Of a stretch of DNA of 64,000 nt, positions 45,273 to 54,992 are shown in pieces; within the stretch, counting starts at the first letter, position 1; each line of letters opens with the position of its first letter. The stretch comes from Terriglobia bacterium (GTDB lineage Bacteria > Acidobacteriota > Terriglobia > Terriglobales > Acidobacteriaceae), in the NCBI GenBank assembly GCA_020072645.1, contig JAIQGK010000003.1, positions 62,001 to 126,000 on the forward strand, in the 5' to 3' direction. The position numbers and the translations under genes were made by a program. Below the pieces are notes generated by a model. It worked only from the letters and a program-made list of their open reading frames with translations, searched no databases and was not told the DNA's origin.

Positions 45273-45944
45273 TTACCGCGCAAACGTTCCCACAAACGCG
45301 CTGCGTTTGTCATGCAGCGTCCATGAAGTGTTCAGGTCTTTGCCACGATATTCGTCCGTCATGGCGACGGCGGGCATGGCGTGAGCGGTCTGCGTGAGCG
45401 GTTTGTAGAAAGTATCTTCGTTGCCGCAGAGGTGGTCTTTCTCGCCGATGGCCCGAGTTTCCACCGTGACGACATCGCCAGCCTGCAAGCGGGCGCGGGT
45501 ATTGTGTTCGCCCTGCGCTACTTCCATGTCAATAGGCGCGTCCACGACGCGGACCACGTGGCGCAGAAGCTCGCCGCCCATCTCCTGAGCAAAGTTGATC
45601 AGCGCTGCGCGTTGTTGCGGCGTGGCCTGCCGATCAACCAGCAGCACGGACTTTGCAGGATACGGCTTGCCGTAAGGATCGCCCAGCGTGGCTTGCGCCT
45701 TGATTGCGCCGACGATGGTCAGGCCGTCGAGCGAGACGCCGTCCCACGTGCCTTCACCAATATGCCAGGCGACGATTGCTTCCTGTCCGGCGGTGTTCAT
45801 TTCACCATTGGCAAAGCACTGGCCAACGTACACATCGGCACTGCGGGTTTCCAGGTATTGGCCTTTGATCTGTGGAGCTGAAGCGGCAAAGGCGCTCAAG
45901 CCCAGCAGTGTTATGAATATGAATGAAACCATAAGCTTTCTCAT
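45273..45944 (-). CDS. secreted DUF1326-like protein
   Basis: This 223-residue protein has a signal peptide (residues 1 to about 21, cleaved near AFAASA). The mature part resembles DUF1326: GQYLETRSADVYVGQCFANGE at the start and a WDGVSLDGLTIVGAI block. Two cysteines remain in the mature chain. The function of the family is unknown. The gene ends at a strong terminator. Confidence 0.7.
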   Translation of the reverse strand: MRKLMVSFIFITLLGLSAFAASAPQIKGQYLETRSADVYVGQCFANGEMNTAGQEAIVAWHIGEGTWDGVSLDGLTIVGAIKAQATLGDPYGKPYPAKSVLLVDRQATPQQRAALINFAQEMGGELLRHVVRVVDAPIDMEVAQGEHNTRARLQAGDVVTVETRAIGEKDHLCGNEDTFYKPLTQTAHAMPAVAMTDEYRGKDLNTSWTLHDKRSAFVGTFAR

Positions 45945-46026
45945 AGCACGCTCCCTGCTCTATCTATTGTAGTCTGCGGGATAAAAGATTCAACTCTCCG
46001 ACGGTGTTCAGCGCCCACAAAAGTAA

Positions 46027-46050
46027 AGAGACGTAGCATGCTACGTCTCT
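46027..46050. repeat. perfect 24-bp palindrome, REP-like
   Basis: AGAGACGTAGCA is followed directly by its exact reverse complement, ending at 46050. I recall similar palindromes as scattered intergenic elements in several bacterial phyla. It sits 47 bp past the end of the xanthine dehydrogenase-type operon and could form its 3' hairpin. Confidence 0.65.
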
Positions 46051-46096
46051 ACATTGAGAGCTGCGATGGTTGCGAGGCGCTTTCGCTGTGCCTGGC

Positions 46097-46327
46097 TTAC
46101 TTGCTGGCTCCGCAGTGGCAGCCGCGCTCGCCGGAACAGCAATTTCCCGGCTCGGCCAGTTTGCCGTCAGGTCCGATGCAGGTCTGCGTCATGGCGCACC
46201 AGAAAAGGCCGTCGCCGGAGCGGGGAACCGTGGGATCAGGCGCGGACCAGATGTACTGGCTCTTCCAGTGCAGCGCTGAGCACAGCCCCGCCCGTTCTGT
46301 ATTGAATCTTTCTGGTACGTTGCTCAT
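46097..46327 (-). CDS. small cysteine-rich protein ending the xanthine dehydrogenase operon
   Basis: This 76-residue protein has seven cysteines (16, 44, 50, 63, 64, 70, 72), four of them in the last 14 residues (CC, then CHC). It has no signal peptide. Its ATG overlaps the stop of the FAD subunit gene (ATGA at 46324-46327), so it is almost surely translated from the same mRNA. A longer in-frame reading upstream lies inside the FAD subunit gene and is not protein-like. It may bind metal or an Fe-S cluster, or help assemble the dehydrogenase. No family is recognised. Confidence 0.7.
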   Translation of the reverse strand: MSNVPERFNTERAGLCSALHWKSQYIWSAPDPTVPRSGDGLFWCAMTQTCIGPDGKLAEPGNCCSGERGCHCGASK

Positions 46328-47322
46328 GCTGCACCCCCTGCGGCCTGCGATCCGGCTGCGGCCAGAATGGCCCGCTTTACAGCTACCCGGGCCAGATGGA
46401 TTTTGTGGGCGTTGTGTCCCAGGCTTTTGGCATTTGCTACGGCGGCTTGCGCGGCCTGGTCTGCCGTGGCCTGTGTGACGGCCTTGCCTTGCAGAGCCTG
46501 CGCCGCTTCCACAGAGACCCACGGAATGGGCGCGACGTGTCCCATGACGATCCGCGCGCTCTGCACCGTGCTAGCGTTCATCGTGAGGGCGACAGCGGCG
46601 GTGGCATATGGCCAGTCAAAAGCTTCTTTCTGGCGGACTTCATAGTGCGCGGCTCGAACGCCGGGAGCCGGCGGCACGATGACGTGCGAAATGAATTCAT
46701 CAGGCTTAAGATCGTGTTCGCGTTCCTGCTCGGTCTTGGGGATGACAAAGAATTTCTCTACAGGAACTTCTCTCTTCCCGCGAGGTCCCACGATACTGAC
46801 CTTCGCGTTATAAGCAATCAGCACCGGCGCAACGGTGGATGGGCTGACGAAAAGCGCGGGCCCATCATTGCCGAGAATGGCATGATAACGATTGTCGCCC
46901 TGGAGGACCAGCGACTTGCCATCTTTCTGCGCCAGCAAGCCGTGGCCTGCGCGGAAATACCAGCAGCGCGGGCGTTGGCAAAGATTTCCGCCAATGGTGG
47001 CGACGTTGCGAATCTGCGGACTGGCTGCATCACCGGCCGCGGCGGCCAGCATGGGAAAATTATGCTGTGCCGTGGAAGCCGCGCTGATTCTATCCAGCGT
47101 AACCAGTGCGCCCAGGTGGAGCGCGCCTTGCTCTGTGCTGATGGCATGCAGCCCTTCCACGGTCTTGATGTTCACCAGCCGTTTAGGCGTGGTGATCTCA
47201 TCTTTCATCAGGGAAAGCAGATCGCTGCCGCCGGCCAGAATTTCCACTTCGCCCCAGCTCTTGCCGAGCAGGGCGGTCACCTGGTCCGCGGTGGTAGGAG
47301 AGGCGTAATCAAACGGTCGCAT
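46324..47322 (-). CDS. xanthine dehydrogenase-family FAD-binding subunit
   Basis: This is a 332-residue FAD subunit of the molybdenum hydroxylase family (CoxM/XdhB type). It begins MRPFDYASPTTADQV and has the flavin-binding block AGGSDLLSLMKD and the ATIGGNLCQRPRCWYFR segment. Electrons from the Mo centre pass through the 2Fe-2S subunit to this FAD. It overlaps the large-subunit gene by 14 bases and the small cysteine-rich gene by four. Confidence 0.9.
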   Translation of the reverse strand: MRPFDYASPTTADQVTALLGKSWGEVEILAGGSDLLSLMKDEITTPKRLVNIKTVEGLHAISTEQGALHLGALVTLDRISAASTAQHNFPMLAAAAGDAASPQIRNVATIGGNLCQRPRCWYFRAGHGLLAQKDGKSLVLQGDNRYHAILGNDGPALFVSPSTVAPVLIAYNAKVSIVGPRGKREVPVEKFFVIPKTEQEREHDLKPDEFISHVIVPPAPGVRAAHYEVRQKEAFDWPYATAAVALTMNASTVQSARIVMGHVAPIPWVSVEAAQALQGKAVTQATADQAAQAAVANAKSLGHNAHKIHLARVAVKRAILAAAGSQAAGGAA

Positions 47323-49696
47323 TGCTGCCTCCTTTCGGGTTGAGCGCGTTCACTACGCGATCGGGAGTGATGGGCAGGAACGGCACGCGCACGCCTATGG
47401 CATTGGCCACGGCATTTCCAATTGCAGCCATGGGGCCTACGGTCGGCGGTTCACCAAGACCGATCGGCCCGCGCTCGTCATAGCCTTTGCCCGTCATCAT
47501 ATGGACCACCAGCTCGCCAACATCGCCGATGCCCGCGAGGCGGTAGAAATCCATGTTGGGATTGAGCATGGTGCCAAGGTTGTTATCCATGATTTTTTCT
47601 TCGTAAAGCGTGGTGGCGATGCCCATGATCATGGCGCCGTAAACCTGACTCTCAGCCGTCTTCAGGCTGATGACAAGGCCGCAATCCTGCGCGCAGACCA
47701 TTTTGTTCATCTTCACGATGCCCGTCTCCGTGTCCACGGAGACGTCAGCCATCACAGCGCCTCCAACACCGCTGGAAATGAGATCACCAGGCCCAGGATT
47801 TTTACCCAAGGTTTGGATAGGCTGTGTTCCCAGCCGCGCGCAGGCGTCTTTCCAACTCAAGCTGCGCGACGGGGCTGACTTTACGCGAATGCTTCCGCCA
47901 ACAGCCTCGAGTTCGTCCGGCTTAGCGTTGAGCGCCGAAGCAACTTTGGCGAAGAGCTGTTCGCGTGCGTCAATGGCTGCGCGACGAGTAGAAGAACTGA
48001 CGCCCCCAATCGTGGTGCTGCCGCCTGATCCGCCTGACTTTGGATATTGATTGTCGCCGATCTTCAATTCCATCTGGTTCAGTTGAAGACCCAGAGTGTC
48101 ACCAGCAACAATCAGGATAGCGGTGCGGGTTCCCACGCCAAGGTCCTGAGTGCCCATTTGGATTTCTACAGAGCCAGTGGGATAGATGGTGAGGGCGCAG
48201 TTGCTTTCATGTCCGCGCCCGCCCCAAGTGTGGATGGCCAGCCCTAAGCCGCGTCTCTCAGTGCCGGAGCCTTGCCCGCGTGGATGCCAGTTCTTTTTCC
48301 AGCCGATCAGGTCAGCGGTAATCATCAGCTCGTCGCGGTATGTATCGGCGCGATGGTATGTATCTTCCGGCGGCGCCGTGAGCGCGATGTTTTTCAGCAT
48401 GAGGTCCAGAGGATCCAAGCCCAGCTTGGCGGCACAATCCTCAATGGCCGACATGGTAATCAGACATCCTTGCGGATGATTGGGCGCACGCCACGCGCGT
48501 GCCGGGCCGATATTGGTAGCAACGGCTGTGTGCTGCTTGCGCTGGTTAGGAATGTTTACAACGTAAGGCATGGGTGGAGCGCCGCCGCCGCCCGGGCCGC
48601 CAGTGCCCCATGATTCAGATTGCCATGCCGTGAGTGTGCCATCTTTTTTGGCTCCGACTTTAACCCTCGCAAAGGCCGAAGGACGGCAGCCTGCGACCTC
48701 CAGTTCGGCATCGCGCTCCAGCATTACGCGGACCGGCTTGCCGCCTGCCTTTTTTGAAACCTGCGCGGTATAAGCGCCCCAGCGGTCAATGCCAAACTTG
48801 CTGCCAAAGCCTCCGCCGATGTGGTCCTGGTGCACGTGGACGTTGCTTTCCGGAATCTTCAGCGCCTGCGCGTACTGGCCTGCGAGCCCGGAAACATTCT
48901 GCGTGGAGATGTGGGAGAAGAGATGATCGTTGTCAGTCCACTCGGCGATGGAGCCGTGGCTTTCCAGACAGCAATGCGTGATCACTGGACAGCCATAAAC
49001 GCCTTCAGAGACAACCTCCGCTTCTTTGAAGCCTGCGTCGGGATCGCCTTTGACCTGCTCGCTCTCTTTCTTGTAAGGCGAATTGTTGGGCTCTGGTTCT
49101 TTCACCGGAGCAGCCTGCAGCGCTTTGATTATATCGTCGCTGACTTCATTGTCTTTCATCCGCTTCGCCATCTCTGGACTAACTTTAAAAGCAAGCCCGC
49201 GCTTTTGTACCGCGGCGACAACCTGTTCGTCCGGTGCATCGTCATTCAACATCTGGAAGACATCGCGCTGGGTAAGCGGCCCGGTGCTCTCCGCGATGTT
49301 TTTAGGCTCGGAAAAATCGTCGACGAAGAAGGGAAGCGGCTGATATTCAACTTTGATGGCGCGCGCCGCGTCGGCTGCGGTGGGTTCATCAACGGCGGCT
49401 ACGACCACAATGTCATCGCCGGCCCAGTGAATTTCACTGCCTTTATCCTGGATAATGTAAACGCCTTTTACTCCGGGCATTTTCTCAGCGGCGGAGGTAT
49501 CAATGCTCACGACTTTGGCATGGGCATGCGGCGAGCGAACTACTTTGCCGTACAGCATGCCGGGCCGATGAACGTCATAGGTGTATTTGGCGCGGCCTGA
49601 AACTTTATCCGGGCCATCGACGCGGGAGATGCGTTTTCCAATCAGCGTCCGCTTGTCTGCGGCGGGCCATCCATATTTAGTATTGTCGTCTGCCAT
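47309..49696 (-). CDS. xanthine dehydrogenase-family molybdopterin subunit with an inserted domain
   Basis: The 795-residue large subunit has GGGFGSKFG, RAWRAPNHPQG and the C-terminal GLGEPPTVGPMAAIGNA with the active-site glutamate. The substrate is unknown; aldehydes or N-heterocycles are typical. Residues about 133-215 carry a charged helical insert (LTQRDVFQML, then VSPEMAKRMKDNEVSDD) between two standard blocks. The gene lies three bases after the 2Fe-2S gene. The Tat signal of that partner would carry the complex to the periplasm. Confidence 0.9.
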   Translation of the reverse strand: MADDNTKYGWPAADKRTLIGKRISRVDGPDKVSGRAKYTYDVHRPGMLYGKVVRSPHAHAKVVSIDTSAAEKMPGVKGVYIIQDKGSEIHWAGDDIVVVAAVDEPTAADAARAIKVEYQPLPFFVDDFSEPKNIAESTGPLTQRDVFQMLNDDAPDEQVVAAVQKRGLAFKVSPEMAKRMKDNEVSDDIIKALQAAPVKEPEPNNSPYKKESEQVKGDPDAGFKEAEVVSEGVYGCPVITHCCLESHGSIAEWTDNDHLFSHISTQNVSGLAGQYAQALKIPESNVHVHQDHIGGGFGSKFGIDRWGAYTAQVSKKAGGKPVRVMLERDAELEVAGCRPSAFARVKVGAKKDGTLTAWQSESWGTGGPGGGGAPPMPYVVNIPNQRKQHTAVATNIGPARAWRAPNHPQGCLITMSAIEDCAAKLGLDPLDLMLKNIALTAPPEDTYHRADTYRDELMITADLIGWKKNWHPRGQGSGTERRGLGLAIHTWGGRGHESNCALTIYPTGSVEIQMGTQDLGVGTRTAILIVAGDTLGLQLNQMELKIGDNQYPKSGGSGGSTTIGGVSSSTRRAAIDAREQLFAKVASALNAKPDELEAVGGSIRVKSAPSRSLSWKDACARLGTQPIQTLGKNPGPGDLISSGVGGAVMADVSVDTETGIVKMNKMVCAQDCGLVISLKTAESQVYGAMIMGIATTLYEEKIMDNNLGTMLNPNMDFYRLAGIGDVGELVVHMMTGKGYDERGPIGLGEPPTVGPMAAIGNAVANAIGVRVPFLPITPDRVVNALNPKGGSNATV

Positions 49697-49699
49697 GGA

Positions 49700-50362
49700 T
49701 CAGGCTCCTTTCGTCTTTGCGGCCTGCAAAACGGCGGCGCGCATTCCGGCATAAGTTCCGCATCGGCAGAAGTTTCCGCCCAGACCGTGTTTGATCTGCT
49801 CCGGCGTGGGGTTGGGATGCTGGTCAAGAAAAGCCTTGGTGGCCACAACGAAGCCCGGCGTGCAGAAGCCACATTGCTGCGCGTCATTATCGATAAAGGC
49901 CTGCTGGATGGGATGGAGATGGCCCGGCTCGCCGAGGCCTTCCACGGTTGTAATCTGCGCGCTCTGCGCATCAATGGCCAGCACGGAGCAGGAGTACACG
50001 GCTTTGTTGTCCATCAGCACGGTGCATGCGCCGCAGGTGCCGCGATCGCAAACGCGCTTGGCGCCGGTAAGCTCAAACTGGTCTCGCAATGCGTCCAGCA
50101 GGGTCACTCGCGGCTCAAGCTGCGCATTGAGCTTCTTGCCATTCACAGTGAGCGATACCGGAACCTTGCCCGGCCCCTGAACGTGCGGCGCGTCATCGAG
50201 CGCGAGCGCGCTGACATGGCTCACCAGCGGGACCGCGGCAGAGACTCCAGATATTTTCAGGAAGTCGCGCCGGGAAACTCCAGAGCTGGAAGATGATGGT
50301 TTAGATTCCTTGGCTTTGTCGCTTTTATCGGGCTTTGCAGGCTTCTCAGGCAGATCGTCCAC
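49700..50362 (-). CDS. 2Fe-2S subunit with Tat signal
   Basis: The 220-residue small subunit starts with a lysine/serine-rich leader and the Tat motif SRRDFLK (about residues 30-36), followed by a hydrophobic stretch. Two 2Fe-2S sites are visible: a plant-type CDRGTCGAC-n-C block and the C-terminal QCGFCTPG with NFCRCGTY. It passes electrons between the molybdenum and FAD subunits. It is the first gene of the operon. Confidence 0.93.
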   Translation of the reverse strand: MDDLPEKPAKPDKSDKAKESKPSSSSSGVSRRDFLKISGVSAAVPLVSHVSALALDDAPHVQGPGKVPVSLTVNGKKLNAQLEPRVTLLDALRDQFELTGAKRVCDRGTCGACTVLMDNKAVYSCSVLAIDAQSAQITTVEGLGEPGHLHPIQQAFIDNDAQQCGFCTPGFVVATKAFLDQHPNPTPEQIKHGLGGNFCRCGTYAGMRAAVLQAAKTKGA

Positions 50363-50627
50363 AGGATGCCTCCATGAGTATTGCAGATCAGAATGACAGC
50401 AAATTGCGAAAACGAAATTGTAACTCTACGGGGTGGAGCGTGTCTTGTGGCAGAGGGCCAAGTGCGGGAGGTTTCCGATATTCACGAGCAAGCAAATGAA
50501 TGATGGGTTGCGGGCAGTCGACAATACGGGGGTAAAACATGCCAGGGGCATTTCAGGGTGCTCATCTGGTGAAACTTCCTACAAGAGGACTTCTGGGGCC
50601 CGCGCCGCCGCAGGCGCGACAGGAGCC

Positions 50628-52010
50628 ATGGTTGTGTTTCGTGAGGCTCCGGTAGACAATGGACGCGTGAGCCCGCACAAGCACCGGATCACCGAATACC
50701 TGCGGCCCAAAACGCTTGCGATGTTGTTGCTCGGGTTTTCTTCAGGCCTTCCTTTTCTCCTGGTGGGAAATACATTCGGCTACTGGCTGCGCGATGAACA
50801 TACCTCCCTGACGGCGATCGGATTTCTTTCCTGGGTGGGTATCGCCTATTCGCTGAAGTTTCTGTGGGCGCCCGTAATGGATCGCGTCGATTTGCCATTG
50901 TTTAGGCGGCTTGGACGTCGGCGCGGGTGGATGATGTTCTCGCAAGTTGTCGTCGGGCTGGCGCTGTGCGCGATGGGCGGAGCGGGCACCAAATTCGGGC
51001 TTGGCCGGCTCGGAGCTCTGTCGCTTGTCGTCGCGTTTGCCTCATCGACACAAGACATCGTGGTCGACGCCTGGCGAATCGAATCGGCAGACGATGGAGA
51101 AGAACAAGGTCTTCTCGCGTCTGCTTATCAGTTCAGCTATCGCATGGCGATCCTGGCTACAGATTCCCTGATCCTCATCCTGGCAGCGACCGTGGGCTGG
51201 CGCATGTCTTACGGTATTTACGGTGCGGCTATGGCAGTTGGAATCATCGCGACCTGGTTTGCCAGGGAACCGGAGCGCGCGGATGCGGTGATGCATGAAA
51301 AAGAGCGGGCAGCGCCGATTTGGACGTGGCGCGGCTTCTTTGACGCTGTGGTGGGACCGTTCATCGCTTTTTTTCGTGCACATGGCTGGCTCGCGTTCGT
51401 GATGTTGGCGGCAATCAGTCTCTACCGGGTGCCGGACTTCATCATGGGGCCGATGGCGAATCCCTACTACCACGACATCGGTCTTTCGAAGGCAACGGTC
51501 GGAGCCGTGCGCGGGTCAATCGGACTCGTTGCGACGTTTGCAGGCATTGCAGCCGGCGGATTCTGTTCGCTGAAGCTTGGCTACATGCGCGCGCTCATCA
51601 TCGGGGGCATTTTGCAGTCTGCCGCCATCGCCGCGTATGCGACTCTCTCCATTGCGGGCGCCACAGTTCCTCTCTTTGCGCTGATCATGGCAGGTGATAA
51701 CTTCGGCATCAGCTTTGCAGGCGTTGCGCTTATAGCCTACATGTCAAGTCTCACCAACATTGGATACACCGCCACGCAGTATGCGCTGTTGAGTTCAACC
51801 TATGCCTGGCTGGGAAAGATATTGAAGGGGTTTTCGGGCGCTGAGGTGGAAAGACTGAGCGCCACGCACGGCCTTATTCATGCCTACGGCATTTTCTTTA
51901 TCGTTTGCGGGCTGACCGGCGTGCCTGCCGTCCTTCTTTTTGCGGCCCTGGATTACTGGCACAGGCGGAAACAACCGGTCGCAGCGATGGGTTTGCAATC
52001 GAATTCGTAA
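50628..52010 (+). CDS. AmpG-like MFS permease
   Basis: This 460-residue transporter has about 12 membrane helices. The GLPFLLVGNTFGYWLRD and LKFLWAPVMDRVDLP blocks are typical of AmpG-type muropeptide or PAT-family carriers, which import murein fragments or related compounds. The start is uncertain: ATG 50628 lies only two bases from AGGAG, GTG 50634 has better spacing, and upstream in-frame codons from 50433 look noncoding. It is divergent from the dehydrogenase operon. Confidence 0.82.
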   Translation: MVVFREAPVDNGRVSPHKHRITEYLRPKTLAMLLLGFSSGLPFLLVGNTFGYWLRDEHTSLTAIGFLSWVGIAYSLKFLWAPVMDRVDLPLFRRLGRRRGWMMFSQVVVGLALCAMGGAGTKFGLGRLGALSLVVAFASSTQDIVVDAWRIESADDGEEQGLLASAYQFSYRMAILATDSLILILAATVGWRMSYGIYGAAMAVGIIATWFAREPERADAVMHEKERAAPIWTWRGFFDAVVGPFIAFFRAHGWLAFVMLAAISLYRVPDFIMGPMANPYYHDIGLSKATVGAVRGSIGLVATFAGIAAGGFCSLKLGYMRALIIGGILQSAAIAAYATLSIAGATVPLFALIMAGDNFGISFAGVALIAYMSSLTNIGYTATQYALLSSTYAWLGKILKGFSGAEVERLSATHGLIHAYGIFFIVCGLTGVPAVLLFAALDYWHRRKQPVAAMGLQSNS

Positions 52011-52252
52011 CCACCATTTTTGTTGAAAGTACCGTGGGGCTAAAATCGGCGTAACATCCCGGTTACAGTCGTTGACACACAGCGTTTGCACGCACGATCC
52101 AGATAAATGAGCGTAATAGTGTTTCATTCCTATTTTGAAGGCTCCTCAAACAAGCGCAGCAGACTATAATGAGCACCTCTACCGGACTGGCTGGGTGGTT
52201 TGCCCAACGCCTCAGTGGAACTAAAAAAATCTGACCTCGAAAGGAGAGCGTC

Positions 52253-53911
52253 ATGATCTCCGTGGGAAAAACAGCAAAACAAAATTGGTTATCGCGGCTG
52301 TTATGGGCTGCTGCGGCGGCTTGTGTTCTGATGGCAATGGCAAGGAACAGCGCGATGGCCGCATCCGGCCCGCTGATAATCGCCGAAGACGGCGCCTTTC
52401 GCGGTGTGGCGACAGCCACCATGGACCAATTTCTGGGGATTCGTTACGCTCAAGCTCCGGTGGGAGATCTTCGCTGGAGACCGCCCCGCAAGCCCGAGCG
52501 GGTGGTTGGCATCCAGGACGCGACCCAGTTTGGGAATCACTGTCCTCAGCCCACGTCCCCGTTTGGTCTTGCCAGCGCGACGGAGGATTGCCTTTTCCTG
52601 AATGTCTTTACTCCCGTGCGACACGCTAGTCATGATGGAGACCGCGATCATGGCCGCCTTCCTGTGATGTTCTGGATGCACGGTGGCGCGCTGGTGGTTG
52701 GTGAAAGCGATGACTACAATCCCCAGCGTTTGGTGGAGCAGGGCGTGGTTGTGGTTACGATCAACTACAGGCTTGGAGCTCTGGGGTTTCTTGCGCATCC
52801 GGCATTGAGCGCTGAAGCCGCCGATCCTGACAGCGACGGCGATGCGGATCATGCGCCGGCTTCTGGCAACTACGGCATCATGGACCAGCAGTTGGCGCTC
52901 AAGTGGGTGAAGCGGAATATCGCTGCGTTTGGAGGCGACCCAAAGAATGTGACGATCTTCGGCGAGTCGGCCGGTGGGCTCAGCACGTTCAGCAATCTTG
53001 TTTCACCTTTGGCGAAGCACTTGTTTGACAGGGCAATTGTGGAGAGCGGCGCCTACCGCCTCAATCTGCCGAGCCTGGCGACAGCGGAAGCACAAGGGAG
53101 TGCATTCGCCACAGCCGAAGGATGCACCGCACAAACTGCGGCGTGCCTGCGCGCTCTCACGGTCGGGCAGATACTGGCGAAGGAGAATCCGGCCGGCTAC
53201 GTGACCAATGTGGATGGCAGGGTGATCCCGCAGTCGATCGATACGGCGCTTGCCAGCGGTGAGTTCAATCGCGTGCCGGTGATCAATGGCAGCAACCATG
53301 ACGAATGGCGGCTGTTTGTCGCCCTGAATGACGTTTTTGCCGGCATCATTCCCACGCCCGGCAATTATCCGCAGATCATTGCCGCGACGCTTGGGATTCC
53401 AGTGGCAGCCACAGGGCCGATCGTCGCTTTGTATCCGTCAGGGACTACGACGCTGAGTACCGAACTGGCGCTGGGAGCGGTTGGCACGGACGCGATTTTT
53501 GCATGCCCCGCACATTTTGCCAGCGCGCTTACCGCTCAGTTTGTGCCGACCTTTGCCTACGAGTTTAATGACGAGAATGCGCCGGAAGACTTCCTGCCCT
53601 TTGCAGGTTTTCCTTACGGCGCGGCGCATGCATCTGAACTCCAGTACCTTTTTGACTTGCGAGCTGCGTTTCCAACGACGCCCCTCAATGCCGATCAGCG
53701 GCAACTTGCAGGAAATATGGTGCAATACTGGACAGCATTCGCCGCCAACGGCAATCCCAATCAGCCAAGCACGCCGAACTGGCCGGTGTTCAGCGTGGCG
53801 GAGACGGACATGCAGTCATTTGTGCCGCCTACGCCGGAGACCGAGTTCAACTTTGCTGTTGATCACAAATGCGCATTTTGGGACGCGGCCGCAGGGAGGA
53901 CACTACCGTAA
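52253..53911 (+). CDS. secreted type B carboxylesterase
   Basis: This 552-residue alpha/beta-hydrolase has a signal peptide of about 35 residues. The catalytic serine is S239 in GESAGG, with an oxyanion-hole MHGGAL upstream and an EDCLFLNVFTP block. It would hydrolyse carboxylic esters outside the cytoplasm. AAAGGAGAG precedes the ATG. Confidence 0.9.
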   Translation: MISVGKTAKQNWLSRLLWAAAAACVLMAMARNSAMAASGPLIIAEDGAFRGVATATMDQFLGIRYAQAPVGDLRWRPPRKPERVVGIQDATQFGNHCPQPTSPFGLASATEDCLFLNVFTPVRHASHDGDRDHGRLPVMFWMHGGALVVGESDDYNPQRLVEQGVVVVTINYRLGALGFLAHPALSAEAADPDSDGDADHAPASGNYGIMDQQLALKWVKRNIAAFGGDPKNVTIFGESAGGLSTFSNLVSPLAKHLFDRAIVESGAYRLNLPSLATAEAQGSAFATAEGCTAQTAACLRALTVGQILAKENPAGYVTNVDGRVIPQSIDTALASGEFNRVPVINGSNHDEWRLFVALNDVFAGIIPTPGNYPQIIAATLGIPVAATGPIVALYPSGTTTLSTELALGAVGTDAIFACPAHFASALTAQFVPTFAYEFNDENAPEDFLPFAGFPYGAAHASELQYLFDLRAAFPTTPLNADQRQLAGNMVQYWTAFAANGNPNQPSTPNWPVFSVAETDMQSFVPPTPETEFNFAVDHKCAFWDAAAGRTLP

Positions 53912-54077
53912 ATTGGATCAGTGCTTTGGGTTTTTCGGCTGCACTCTCTGGTTCGAGGTGCATACGGCATTCTTTTCGGGAATGTTAAAAATACGTAAAG
54001 CTCGTAAACCGGCTGGGCCGTGGCGCACGGAGCGCACTATACTTACTTCGGTTCAAACCTCGGTTCAAAAGCATTCC

Positions 54078-54992
54078 ATGATTCCAGCTTATAAGCTCAG
54101 GGCCTTCGCAATCGCGATTGCCCTCTCTATATCCGCATTGGCGCAGGCACAAAGAACCGATGCTTGCCCGCGCGAGGACAAAGATTTCATCGCCGTTCAG
54201 CAGCGCGCCGATGCTAATGATCCCGCGGCGCAAACGGCATTGGCTTCCTGCTATGACCTGGGAATGCATGTAAAGCCGGATGGTAAAGAATCGATCCGCT
54301 GGATTACCAAGGCGGCGAACCAGGGTTACGCGCCGGCTGAATATGAGCTGGGCAGGATTTACCTTTATGGTCGCGGCATAAACATTGACTATGCGCAGGC
54401 GCTGGCCTGGGAGAGCAAGGCGGCAGAAAAGGGCGATCCGCGCGCGCAGCGTGACTTGGCGTTTATGTATGAGCGCGGGTTTGGCGTGGCAGCCGATCCG
54501 GTAAAAGCAGCAGAGTGGAACCAGAAGGCCGCAGCGCAGGGAAATGCTGAGGCGCAGCTTCATCTGGCTAAGGCGCTCGATGACGGCGCAGGCGTGAACA
54601 AAGATGCGGACGAGGCGCGCAAGTGGTATGGCAAGGCAGCGCGACAGGAGCAACCGGCGGCGCAGTTGGAGCTGGCGAGACAGTCCGCAGGCCAGGGCAA
54701 TTGTCCCGTGGCGGTGCATTGGTATGAGGAAGCGGCTGGACACGGAGAGGCGCGGGCAATGTACGAGCTCGGACGGCTTTATTTAAGTAAATGCGGGCCA
54801 GACAAAGCTAAGGCGTTCACATGGTTCACGATCGGGGCGCGGTTCAGGTCCGATGAGAGCAAAGCAGAAGCGCAGGGACTTGAGCACAAGCTCACTCCCG
54901 CACGGAAAAAACATGCTGAGATTGCGGCAGAAAAATGGATCAAAGAACATCCCGGCAGTGACAAGGAAGAAGACGAAGAGGAGAAGCGCTAA
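54078..54992 (+). CDS. secreted Sel1-repeat protein
   Basis: The 304-residue protein has a signal peptide (cleaved near ALAQAQ, residue 25). About six Sel1/TPR-like repeats follow, with motifs such as AEYELGRIYLYGRGI and AQRDLAFMYERGFGV, and then a lysine/glutamate-rich tail. Such repeats mediate protein contacts. ATG 54078 is used because the longer open frame from 53481 lies inside the esterase gene. Confidence 0.82.
   Translation: MIPAYKLRAFAIAIALSISALAQAQRTDACPREDKDFIAVQQRADANDPAAQTALASCYDLGMHVKPDGKESIRWITKAANQGYAPAEYELGRIYLYGRGINIDYAQALAWESKAAEKGDPRAQRDLAFMYERGFGVAADPVKAAEWNQKAAAQGNAEAQLHLAKALDDGAGVNKDADEARKWYGKAARQEQPAAQLELARQSAGQGNCPVAVHWYEEAAGHGEARAMYELGRLYLSKCGPDKAKAFTWFTIGARFRSDESKAEAQGLEHKLTPARKKHAEIAAEKWIKEHPGSDKEEDEEEKR

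Noticed and set aside
46396-47343. Long plus-strand open frame (315 codons) opposite the FAD subunit gene
   Set aside because: It is antisense to a conserved molybdenum hydroxylase subunit, with low-complexity arginine-rich translation.
48821-49600. Plus-strand open frame (259 codons) opposite the molybdenum subunit gene
   Set aside because: The opposite strand encodes all conserved family motifs; this frame has none.
53481-54077. Extended N-terminus of the Sel1 protein
   Set aside because: This part overlaps the esterase gene in another frame; a signal peptide begins exactly at ATG 54078.
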